From Lactarius indigo (Eukaryota; Basidiomycota; Agaricomycetes; Russulales; Russulaceae), in contig JAFKAC010000055.1 of the NCBI GenBank assembly GCA_025766275.1, forward strand, positions 62,001-126,000: a stretch of DNA of 64,000 nt, written 5' to 3'. Positions 25,597 to 36,735 of the stretch are shown piece after piece (the stretch's first letter is position 1; each line of letters starts with the position of its first letter). The notes beneath the pieces were generated by a model, which was not told the DNA's origin, searched no databases, and saw only the letters and a list, made by a program, of their open reading frames with translations. The position numbers and the translations under genes are program-made.

Positions 25597-25979
25597 TCGA
25601 AGACGATTCTCGGCCGTCTCGTGCACTTGTGCTTGGAGCCTTGCAGCTGTATGCTCAGATCCGCTTTGTCGGTACTAGTAACTCCCTTTGGCATTAGCCG
25701 CCAACCTATCGACTCATTCGTCCTTATGCGTTGAGATTGCCGGCGATGGACATTGTTTCACTCAAGGCGTGGTTCACGAGCGTCCAGGACGGCTTGAGTT
25801 CCGCGTTGGATGGCCGCTTGTCGCGTGTTGGGCTCAAGCTGTGCGCCCCGCAACCGCATGCCTCGTTGCTTGCTGAGTCAGCTTGCGTTCTGTTGAACTC
25901 ATTGAACCGCTCCCTTGATGACTTAACGAGGCGACCAAGTCGTGCAACAAATGGTCCTCAGCTAGGTACTTTGTTCTGA
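25597..25979 (+). other. coding-like stretch downstream of the cyclin-box gene
   Basis: Two protein-like blocks lie in one frame: 25597-25694 (ending ...YAQIRFVG...) and 25698-25979 (with RLPAMDIVSLKAW and a terminal stop). A single TAG at about 25695-25697 separates them. A preceding TTCTAG could be a splice acceptor in phase with a donor inside the last cyclin exon. It may be a C-terminal extension of that gene, a separate partial gene, or a decayed one. No domain is recognised. Confidence 0.4.
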
Positions 25980-28148
25980 ACCGCACCTAGTAGTCAAGCG
26001 CACTGAGGAACACTTGAGGGTGGATAGCGTCTGGACCTTGTTCCGCAGTCATGTTGTTTCGGTGATGATCCACTTGGCGACCGAGGCGACTCATGGAGGC
26101 CAAGCTGGTCTCAAATCGCTAGCTGCGGGCGGGAGTGGTGTCGCAGGTTGTGTCATTTCTTTCCACATTGATCGGATTCACGCCTCGGCATTCACAATCG
26201 GTAGCTGAACTGTATAGGGACTTAGCTGAGTGGTCACAGTAAGAAGATGAGATTTTGTGCGTACAGAAACCGATTCCGATGTTTTCGGCGCCTCTAGCTA
26301 GTACCAAAGGCTTCCTCCTTTCCATTATGTAGTGACTTGTAACTGCAGTAACATCTCCCACGAATAGTTATAAGAGTGACATCAGCCACGGTCGGTCCAT
26401 ACCGTCATCGAGGTCGTCTTTCCATTCCTGCTCGCTTTGTGACCGCGCCATTCCATCAACAACTCGAACGTGACTAACGACAAAAGCCTTCTAGATGTAA
26501 TAGTGATCGCGAGTGAGATCACTTCGTCATATCCAGCCCCAACTTGAAGTCCAGCCCCAATTAGCACCGTATGAGCCCCTAGCGCTCTTCTACTTCCCAC
26601 AGTCCCTGAATATATGTGTGAAAGTGATAAACTGTTCATTTCTATCCTTGGCTTCTATCAGATGATGTCTCAAGCCAGTCAGAGACCTCCACCCTAAAGC
26701 ACAGCTTCCTTCCGAGTCGGGTCCCGAATCCGTTACGTTGACCCTCCTCGCCGACCTTGAAGCTTGAATCTTGAAGCTTGACCCCATTACTAGCTCAATA
26801 TCAACATTACCGACATAGTACCTACCATACGATCATTCTAGATATATACCCCTCGGACGCCGATCGACCCGTCTATTCTGATGACTCATTGGAGCTTCAC
26901 AAGCTTCACACGTGGCTTTCACAGAAACTACGTGAATGATAGTCATGGAGCCTTCATTCGTGATAGTGACGAGCCGTATGTGTCACAACGTCATTGGGTT
27001 CCGGATCAGTAATGCCCCTGAAACGCCGAGCTTGGGATGGAGGGTACCTCAGGGTCCCGCGGTGTGAGACCCGTTATGCTTGTTGTAAAAATCTCATAGT
27101 CAAACGTGGTAGATTTCCGCCAACTGCCATTTACATAGCCAAATAAGTAATGTCCGTGAGCCGTTGTGTCAGGTTGGAAACGTGGACGTTAATGCCATTC
27201 TTCGCGACAATAAAGCCGCAGTCAACGAGTAGTCAACGCCTGGGTCAACGGCACAGGGAAGCGAGTCTGTCCACGATCTGAGAGGGGCTGTGCTCTGTGA
27301 CGGACGGTGATGTTCAGGATAGGAGTAGATCCAGAATTTCTACACATCAAAATGTTGTGAACACATGAGTGCTTGCGTGAGTGAGTCGAGGACACCTGAG
27401 AGAACAATGGAATATTTTATGTCAGATAAGGGTTATTTCTCGGTCATTTTCCGCAGTGATCCACGCGGGTTGAACGTGGGCGTGGCATGGTCGGTTGGCG
27501 GCAACTTGGCGCCACAAGGTCAACGTGTCAACTTCCAAGCGACCGTACCCAAGTGTATGGGGAAGATGATTGAGTGGAAGAACCCAGGAACAGATCAGTG
27601 CGTACAGCACAGTTTCGTGTTCATGTTTGTATTGTTACAGGGGTGCGTAGTATCACGGTTAAGTTACTCTTATCTCACATGCAGGCGCTCAAGGTGGGCG
27701 GCCTGTGATAATGACTTGGCTCCATTGGCGCGCTTTGTTACTCCGGGCTCTTGCCAGCCAGCGCGTGTCCTGCGCCGTGCACCGCTTTTGTCATCAAAAG
27801 GCATTATCTAGGATACTGGACATGCGCATCAGGCAGGCCTGAGCCGCGAACAATGCGACACGCGACCGCCTCGCGTTGGAATGTCGGGGTTTCACCGGCA
27901 CGCACCGCCCCAATTATCACGATTCACAAGCTTCGCCTTGCAACATGAACGACATGCTGCCTCCACCCTGCAGCCCTCTCACAGAACCAGGGGACGGCCC
28001 GCAGCCAGGAGGTGCACGCGCCATGCGCCGGTCGCCCCAGCACAAAAGCATCCCTGCGCACCGTTGCTAGCACCCCAATCCTTTTATCCCTTCACTACCA
28101 CCACCACCACCAAGAACATAACCACCAGTACTACAAGCGAAATTTAGA
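25980..28148. other. Intergenic region, nothing recognisable
   Basis: About 2.2 kb. An open frame at 27365-27811 on the plus strand (148 codons) has no motif and no splice partners, so I leave it uncalled. The last 100 bp hold a pyrimidine-rich tract with CCA/ACC triplets just before the next gene. Confidence 0.4.
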
Positions 28149-30423
28149 ATGGGTAACGCACCAAGTTCATCCCGTAGTTCGACCCCGCCATCATCGCCGC
28201 CTCCACCACCGCGTGTGCCCCCGCGAGTCCACTCTCCCCCACCGCGCGACGCGCTCGCGCTGATGCGAGGACAGTCACTCACATCCAAATCCCAGCCCGC
28301 ACCAGCACCCTCTCTTCCTTCTCCTCTACCTCCCACTCCGGTAGCTTCTCTTCCTTCCCCAATACCTCCCGCACCAGCAATCTCCATTCCTTCTCCACTA
28401 CCTCCAACGCCGAAGACGCAGAACATCGAGATTCGGCCGCCCACGCCAAAGTCGAGGGTACCACCAACACAGGAGTTGCCCCAAGAGCAGGATGTCGGCG
28501 AAGCCAAACCTGGTGAGCTCGAAGGGCCGTCAGAAGAAGAGCAGACTTCCCATCGCACAGACTGGGCCGCTGCCCGGGCGGCCATGGAACGGGCGATCGG
28601 TTCTCTTCGGGACCGCGCGGAGGAGATTGCAAGAGAGACCATGGAACGGCGTCGTGAGCAACGCGCGATGGAAGAAGAAGAGGCCAAAGCACTACACGAG
28701 CGTAAGATGACGATATACGAAGATGCAGAGCCGGGCCTGTTCGACGAGCTACGCTTCCCACCGGGACTAGAGCGTGGGGGTAGCGAGAGCGATGCCTCCG
28801 CCATGTTCCACTCTTCGGAGCCGACGACGGACACTCTTGTGGATGAACCGGAGCAGGTCACAGATGAGCCAGATGAAGGCGACCTCGAGAAGCTACTCGA
28901 GAAACTCCAGGTGCAAGAAGTCCAGGAGGCCGTCGCTGTCGTTGTACAGGAGGGCCCAGTCCCCGTACAGGAACTTACGGCTCTTCCCGACGAGCCAGTC
29001 AGCCCGGAACTATCGCAACTCTCCAGTGAAGAGCCCGTGGATGAAGTGGCAAATGTCGTCGAGGAAGCCGAAGAAGCCGAAGAACCTGAGGAACCTGAGG
29101 AACCTGAGGCTTCTCAAGAGGCGATGCCGATTGTCCAAGAGACTCCTATTATCACCGAGGATCACTCACCCGACCAGCCTCTTGTTTCTTCGGACCAGCC
29201 CGCAAGCCTGCTCGAAGAAGCTTCCGACACGCAGTCCGATCACCTTACATCTTCCGTCGAGTATCCGCGTCCCGACACACCGCACCCGACCCTCGACGAT
29301 ACCCGGGCCGCATCGCCCGTCCCGTTCCCGGTGACCAGCGAGCCCGAAGACCAAGGGTACAGCACGCAAGACGACGAGGACCGTGTGACGCAGACGCAGA
29401 CACAGACACAGACACAGACCTCGCCGCGTGCCTCTGGCAAGCACGTGCACTGGGGCGGCGTGGAGGCACAGCCAGCCTATACGCGCCCGCAAGAAGACGA
29501 AGAGCACGCGGAGGAGCTGCCCTCGCCACCGTTTTCCCGACTGTTACTCCCGGCGCCGGCGCCGGTTGAACCACCGCGGGATTTGCGTGCGGAACGCACG
29601 GCCCGGATTGCGGCGGCACGACGGCCCGTGCTCCCGGCGGTACAGAAAGCAAGTCGCAAGCTCGAGCCGGGCCTTTACACTGTGACGGACGTCCGCTGGG
29701 GGATGGCGCTCGACCTTTCCGGCGCGGACAATCGGTCCGTGATCGCATTCGGGTCGCATGGATGGGAAAATCAACAGGTGAGCATTGCTGCCCGTCTTTC
29801 ACTTCCGGTTTCCGGGAAGACTGACCGTTACTCACGCGTTGCACAGTGGGAATTCCAGTCGTGTGGTTCCGGTTTCGTCGTCAAGAGTGTCAGCTCCGGG
29901 CTGTTCCTCGCTCTTGAGGACCTGCAGGGGCTCCATCGAGACGGGAGCACGGAGGTCGTAGCAGGGCAGTTCCCAATGTGCTGGGAAATGGAAATCATGG
30001 ACAACGGGAGCGCTGATAGCGAGGAAGACGGCGATGGCGACGTATACGCACGGTATGTTTTTTTTTTTGTGCCGCTTGGTCACTTGAGCCTGATCGTCGC
30101 ATTAGCATCCGATTGCCACATACTGAGATGGCTCTGGGCTTCAACGGAGGCTACGCAGGGGCACAGGTAAGCTACGAGTTCTCCGCGCTGTATCGTTCCT
30201 GTTCTGACTGGGGACAACACAGCTCTTCCTTACAAAAGATGCGAACAACATGAGCACTTTTTGGCGACTGCGTGCGCCGCGCCGCGAGCAGGTTGTGAAG
30301 AACCCACCAATCTCGACGACCGAGACCATCCGACAGGGCGGAATGACGACGTTGATAACGACCACGAGCGTGACGAGTACGACAACGAGAACTGTGACAC
30401 GAATTGTTACGAGCGACGCATGA
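28149..30423 (+). CDS. ricin-B-type beta-trefoil domain protein with long acidic/proline-rich N-terminus
   Basis: Four exons (28149-29777, 29847-30052, 30106-30166, 30223-30423) join to 698 aa. It begins MGNAPSSS, which fits an N-myristoylation site (Gly2, Ser6). Residues 10-110 are Pro/Ser repeats. Residues 140-190 form a charged helix with many Glu/Arg. A Glu/Val-rich acidic region and a Thr-Gln repeat follow. The C-terminal part (about 507-660) starts GLYTVTDVRWGMALDLSG, then QWEFQ, VSSGLFLALED and an HTEMALGFNGG-like repeat, the pattern of a carbohydrate-binding ricin-B trefoil. There is no catalytic toxin chain. The tail is Thr/Val-rich. No secretion signal is seen, so a cytosolic or membrane-tethered lectin-like protein is likely. 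A decayed copy of its 3' half follows at 31598-32112. Confidence 0.8.
29391..29419 (+). repeat. CAGACA microsatellite inside the trefoil-domain gene
   Basis: A run of CAGACA units encodes alternating Thr-Gln. It is in frame, so length changes by whole units would keep the protein open. Confidence 0.75.
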
Positions 30424-31597
30424 AGGCGCCACCACCCACCAACGCAACGAAGACGAGACGAGGACACATCATGACCGTGACGAGCATTGTTTCATATTAT
30501 CATTCATGCATTCCCTATATCGTAATATTTTTGAAAAATTGCGCCTAGATGATAATAATAACGATATTTCAATGAATGACCTGTTACCTTGTTGGGTTGG
30601 CGATTTCCAAGCTTATAGAGCTTTGGAAGTGCCTACGCTTACCCACGCAAATTAGTCGTGCATCATGTCGAATCGGTGAAGGGCTTAGGATTATAGTATG
30701 CTCTGACTCCTCTGATATTGAGAGTTCTCGTCGAGATATCGTACCAGGATCTATTTACTTTCATTGGGGCACATTTGAGTCGCAAAGGCTCCACTCTCGG
30801 AAGATCTTCTGAGAAAACACGCAAAAAAAATTGTAAGCTGAATACTCGAGCAAACCACAAGAACTAATCGATCGCTCTGTGCACCCCTCAAAATTAACAG
30901 GTTCCCTATCTTTTGTCGGCTGCATCGGACGGGGCACAGTCCTCACCCATCAGTATCTCGCCCTTCAAAATGCAGGAGTCAGCTAGCTTTCGCGCGGTTC
31001 TCCACACAGAATTGGCCCGCTATCCTCCCTGCACCTCCTCGTAGATCATCCGTACGAGCTTGAATCCCGTGGTTAGTCGTCTCGTCGAGTCCACATGGAC
31101 GATTCAGATCTTGAGCGTCGATGCTCCCGCATTGCCCATCCGCTCGAAACGCGCCGTCGTAGAGTTCACGTCGAGCCTTTAGGTCTCAGGTGGATGAGGG
31201 CGAGGCGGGAGAGGGGCGAGCAAGGGGGTGAGTGCGCGCGCCGACTCCCACATTGCAGCGTGAACATATAGCGAGCGGGCCTAGGTCGCCACGGAGGCAC
31301 GCGCTGCCGCCAGTGAGAAGGGAGAAGTGCTTCGTTGCCTTATACAATGCCACTTCTGAATACAGTCTTAGAACAAGGCGGGAGGAAGGCTATTAGGATG
31401 TGCAGGCCCAAAACCCCAGATATTCCGGTTCTGTGGTGTATGAGACCTTTGGCAAGTAGCGTGACGCCGAGTCACGGTGCAGAAGGAGGGAAGGCGAGAC
31501 CAATACTACCACTAACTTACTGTAATAATAAGTTGGAGATTTCGGTTGGGAACTACCCATCTTCACCTTCTGTTCTTCGGGTGAGCTAATCGGGACC
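30424..31597. other. Intergenic region, nothing firm
   Basis: About 1.2 kb. On the minus strand around 31150-31330 there is an Ala/Leu-rich frame ending LALIHLR that loosely resembles one at 40150-40270 (ending LALIHSA). Both may be scraps of an unrecognised gene. Confidence 0.35.
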
Positions 31598-32112
31598 CTC
31601 TCGCCGACGCGTCGCACAGTGAGAATCCCAGTCGCACGGTGCTGGTTTCATAATTAAGGGTATCTCTTCCTCTCGAGATGCCAGTGGGGGTTACACGGAA
31701 GTCGTAGTAGGGCAGTTCCTAATGTGCTGGAACGGCGTATTCGCATGGCATGTCTCTTGTCATTTTGTGCTGCTTGGCTACTTCAACTCGAGCCTAATCG
31801 TCTCATTAGCATCCGGTTGGAGCAGACTGAGATGGTCCTGGGCCTCAACGGAGGCTACGCAGACACGCAAGTGAGCCGTGAGTCCTCCACGTATTGTCCC
31901 CACACTGACAGAGAACAATACAGCCCTTCCTTACAAAATATGTTTCTGGCGACTACGCGTGCCGCGTTGCGAGCAGGACGTGAGAAACCCGTCAATCCCG
32001 ATGATCGAAACCATCTGACAAGGCGGAATGACGACTTTTAATAACGACCAGGAGCCTGAGCGTGACAACGAGAGTTGTGACACGGATCGTGTTACTGGCG
32101 ACACACGACAGC
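31598..32112 (+). pseudogene. partial copy of the ricin-B-type trefoil gene
   Basis: This segment matches 29833-30440: the acceptor region of intron 1, pieces of exon 2, intron 2, exon 3 (LNGGYA-like) with its donor, and exon 4. Indels and stops break every exon. Introns are retained, so it arose by DNA duplication rather than retrocopying. The 5' two thirds of the gene are missing. Confidence 0.8.
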
Positions 32113-32351
32113 GGCCACCCCCGCATACTGCTACTTGCAAGACACATGGCCGTGGCGGCACTTGTTTGTATTATACTGCGTCGCCATACCTTACAACTAT
32201 TTTACCAGACAAAAGAAGAAAAGAAAGAAACAAGACAAGAAACGATGGACCACAAATACGGGACAATAATTATAGTCTCATAATTAATGATTACAGTCCG
32301 ACCTTGGGTACGACTCTCATGCTATTGCACGCTAACATGAATGCCAGACTA

Positions 32352-35300
32352 TTATGAGCGTTTCAACTGTCGTGAGCAAATGTAAGTAGTCCTCTCACGA
32401 AGCCGAAGCTCGTGCATGCGAGGCAGTACCGCATCTGCACACACTGGTATCTCAATAGTTGGGAGTGCAGAAAAATCAACAAAGAGATCACTTCCGTTTC
32501 CGCGCCTGATGAGTATATGCTTTGACCACCACGACGCGCTGATTTTCCAAAGCTCTTGTGGTTGGTACCCCGAGGGTAACCTAAACAGGCGTCTTCCCAA
32601 GCCTGAGCGTTTTCCTCTGAGCCTCTCACTATCACCGCCATGATCAGGCAGTATCATTACTACCCAGTTATCCTCCATGACCCCGATTGTAGGGGTGTGG
32701 TAACGCGGGATTGCGTCACCAGTTCTGGACATCAGCTGAAGGGTATCAACATTCCAGACAAAAACTTCCTCCGAGTCTCGGGCTCTGGACAGAAGTCGAG
32801 AGCCATCGGGTACAAAGTAAAGCTGGTTCACCTCCCTCGAATGGCCGGCAAGACGGGTCACTTCAGGATGAGCGACCGAGGCATCCCAAGTAAATATGTT
32901 GTTCCCAACAGTTGCTGCGAATCGGGTTGAATTCGGGAAGAACTCGTTGCAATATGTGTTACTGAAACTGAATGAGTTTGATTGTGCGACGTCGAGGGCA
33001 ATTCTTCGAGTGGTAATCCTCTTGGGGTTCCATGAATACACACCAATGTATCGCCCGCAGTCGGATATCGCCACACGGGACCCATCCAAAGAATCTTCTA
33101 GCACCCTGGAAGTCCCGTCTTGGGTATTCCAAATCCACACCTTAGGACGTCCCCGAGCTTGTCCCTGAGAGCTTGCCTCAGACTCAAACGCCATGAGAGC
33201 CCGACCTCTCGGCGACCAGCGCACGAAATCCCACTCTTCCGAAGTATTGTTCCCAGCACTGCTGCTTCCAATCCCAGCGGAAGAAGTATCCCATACCCGG
33301 ATAGTTCCGTCCAATGACCCTGAGGCGAGCGTCAAACCGTCGGCAGAAAATGCCAATGACGACACCGGACTGGTGTGTCCATCCAATGTCGCGACGTCGC
33401 TAGCGTCACGACGCAAGATGTACACATTTTCACCAGTCGCAGTAGCCAGTTGGTACCCATCATCTGCCAGAAAGAAAAGACACGCGAGCTGAGAACTCGC
33501 GCGCCACTCATGAATTGGTTCTGTAGGCATTTGTGGCACCCCCCAAACTCGAACCAGACTCCGATCGATGCTGGCGAGTTGATTGCTATCCGGAGAGAAC
33601 GAGACGGATATGACATCGTGCGGAAGTATGCTGAGAGAGCGCCCGTCATTCGCGTTCCATATTTGCACTCCGTGGTTGCGTGAATAGGAAAGGGAGACGA
33701 TAAATCGACCATTAGGAGAGATTGACGTCGACTTTAGCTTGGTATCGGTCTCAACGGCCCAAAGAAGATCTCCATTTTCTGCGTCGCAGACTTGGATACG
33801 TCCTGACTTTGAGGCGGACACGAGCAACTTCCCGCTGGGTGATAAGTTGATGCTCACTAATCCCTCCTCGTGACCCGTCACCACAAACTCCTCCATCTTT
33901 TCCAATGTGTTTCGGACGTGCACTTCGCCACTTGTCACATATGCGATCCTCGAGTTATTCGGGTAAAAGGCCAGACATCGACACGAAACCCTTTTGGGGT
34001 CCAACACGCGCTCCAAAGACGGTAGAAAATCGAATGAATCTAGAACGGAACCCGACAGAACATCCCGTACTTCGATACCATTGACTCGAGACACTGCGAT
34101 GTGTTGACTGTCTGGAGACCAAGCGAGGGCTAGCGTAAAATCGTAGAACGACTGGAATGTGGTCATCAAAGTGGGCTCCAGCTCTGAGCGAATACTGAGT
34201 TCAAAGGAGAAACTGCGCGAAGGGTGGAGGGGACTGCGCTTTACTTCTACCACTCGAAGCTGAAACTTCGTGGCCGATGTGAATATCGCAGAGTCGTAAA
34301 TGAGCAGCGAGTCGTGCGAAATGGTTGTCGCATGGGTCAGGAGCAAACGGAAGGCATTGTCCATCAAGTCTACCAGTCGGCTGGGTGCCTTGTCAGCCCG
34401 CCTCTTCAGTGAGGTCTAAATATAGCCACGTTACATTAATTATGGGTCATGCAAAACACATCAACACTTACTATCCAGTCACGAACCCGGACTATCTGCG
34501 CAACTGCTTCACGCAGCATACCAAGTTGGGCCATCGTCTCTATCCATCTCAACAGGCAGCGGTCATCGAGGTGATATTGTGTACTCTCGTCGACATCCTC
34601 GATATTAGTGAGGTGAGAAGCCCAATATAGGCACGCGTATTGTTCCTGTGTGGAACAAACCGGGCTGGTACTACGGCGATCGTCTGCCCTTGAATCATTT
34701 GCTCCAAGGCCGTTTCCTACTCTTTGTTGCCACAAATTACAGAGAGAAGAACACCTATTGAAGATACGCTTCTCAATTGAGCCGATATCCACAACCAGAC
34801 TTCGATCTGGACAACGTGCAGGATCGATAATGAACTCAGTGAATGAACGATGGTAGATGTGTGGTGCCAAGCCATCGAAACTAGGCACTTGAACGAAAGC
34901 CTGCAAGTGGCGAAGGGCCTTCTCAACTTCTCCGGGTTCTAACTCATAGAACGTTTCTATCTCGCGTGTTGGCAACGGTTCGCGGAAACATACAAGCAGG
35001 CCTAGTACTGTCCGAAGTCGACACATCTCGTCATCACCGGCTCCAAGCGGAAGGGCTTGCTGAAGGATACCAAGAAACAAAGCATCCAGGCGTGCGAATG
35101 GGTGTTCCTCCAGATCCGCTCTGTTACTGAGAAGATAATCGATCCGCCTTCGTGGGTCTTGAAAGTGTTTGTCAAAGATGAACCGGACAATAGTCGCCGC
35201 ATAAACGAATGAGCTCCCAGCCTGTTTCGCCAGCCTGGATATCGTCCCATCGGACACAGTGAATGGGGAAACAAAGTGTGAGGGCGGTTGCTCGAATGAT

Positions 35301-36735
35301 GTCCGGAGGTAATGCCGAATATCGCTGTCCGTCTCGAAATCTTCCAAACGGAGCTTCCGTATGTCTCTCCGGTCATCAAAGGTCTTACGCAGATGAGCCT
35401 CGGGACGACTTGCAGTTAAGATTTTGAGCTCCTTAGGGTGATCGATGTCTTCAGCCGACAGCACCTTCAGAAAGGCGGTCGCTCCATGAGGTTCACATTC
35501 ATCAAGTCCATCCAGAGTGATAAGGATACAGCTGCGAGGCTGGCACATTGCACCCAGCGGCTCGATGATCAGCTTCTCATATTGAAATCGCAAATTCTTT
35601 TCGAAAATGTCGGGATGCTTGCTGATGACCTCTGCGACGCGCTCTTTATAACCAGCGTCTAATAGGCTGAACTGAAAGGCGAGTGTTTGGAAGACGGAAG
35701 ATGGGTCGCAAAGTCCTGCGTAGCCAAACTGCGAGAAAAAGGTGCTGATGACAACATGACCATCCAGAAGGGCGGCAGAAATGGAGGCTGATTGAGCAAT
35801 GGCCGATTTTCCGCTGCCGGCGATCCCGCTTAGCCAGAATATTCTCGCCCCAGATGGGTCCTTGAGCCATGCAAAGATTTCATCGAGAACGGCTACGCGG
35901 GTTCCTTCTAGGCACTCAGCACGTTGTGCATGCGTTGACAGGTTGGGGTTCTTTGTCTTCTCGGAAACAATGGGTTCAATCTGTAGGGATTCAGTCAGGT
36001 GTCACCTCGCATCTTTCTTATAGAGTTGGAACTCGTCTACTGGCGATTCACTCACCGTGCGCTTGACTTCCACATCGTTCTCTAATAACTGGGTCGTCTC
36101 TCTCTCCTGTGAATACCCTTTCAATATTACTGTAAAGTCGTTATTCCAACTGGACATACCATAAATTGTTTTATGGCATCCGAAATGCGCGAATACGAAA
36201 TTGACACTTTCCAATTCAAGTACGCTTTCACGCCGTCTGTCCCATCGGCAATCCGTTCTAAATTTCCCCGGGACAACGTCTGTCGGCAAGTCGCGGCGAT
36301 GGCCTCGATCGTTCTTTTGAAAACAATCAATCACAGAAATTGATGACCGATGCCGCACTCGCCTTGTTAATTCCTCCAGACCGTAAGTTACCTGACAAGG
36401 AACATCACTCGACTCCTTTTCCTTGATCTGCACTAACACGACTTCCGTAAATGACTTGATGCGCGATTCAAGTTCTTTCATGGCCGCAGCCCGAGATTGT
36501 CCGCCGGTATTATATCCAGCACGGACCAGTGCCAGAAACGACCCGAGTACATTCTTCAAACCCGAAAATGGCACAAGACTTGCAATGTCTTCTGCGTGTT
36601 TGAGTGCTTTCACGAGTCTTGATTCCACTCTCCATCCTTCGATCGGTATGGCGGGCATCTGGACTAATTTCTTCAGGCGATGTTCAACACGCGCTTCATC
36701 AACATAGGAAGAGAGGTAAAACAATGGCTTCGGCA
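32352..36735 (-). CDS. NACHT-WD40 NLR protein, second (distal) unit of a fused pair
   Basis: Exons on the minus strand: the 3' part of 37108-36363, then 36313-36160, 36106-36056, 35980-34472 and 34415-32352. It starts with an N-terminal helical domain (EHRLKKL, ESRLVKALKHAEDIASLVP), aligned with the start of the neighbouring unit. The NACHT NTPase follows, with Walker A GIAGSGKS (35826-35803) and Walker B ITLDGLDECEP, then about eleven degenerate WD40 blades (for example GTIRVWDTS). Such proteins are STAND NTPases that oligomerise on ligand sensing by the repeats. The first intron here (36362-36314, 49 nt) appears to start with GC (GCGAGT). The unit has no own ATG at the homologous place: its frame runs unbroken from the upstream unit, and the nearest internal Met is at 36658. 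Confidence 0.8.

Noticed and set aside
27365..27811. 148-codon plus-strand frame
   Set aside because: No recognisable motif, no matching exons around it, and composition unlike the real genes nearby.
28067..28861. 264-codon open frame on the minus strand, Gly/Ser-rich
   Set aside because: It is antisense to the first exon of the trefoil-domain gene, and its Gly/Ser bias mirrors the Pro/Ser codons of the true strand.
29245..29844. 199-codon minus-strand frame rich in Arg/Ala/Pro
   Set aside because: Antisense shadow of the GC-rich end of the same exon. No motif or splice context.
36002..36160. Read-through end of the fused NLR frame to a stop at 36002
   Set aside because: In the same reading frame as the fusion exon, translation after 36362 gives no homology. 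The alternative splice chain 36313-36160, 36106-36056 restores homology to the other NLR unit.
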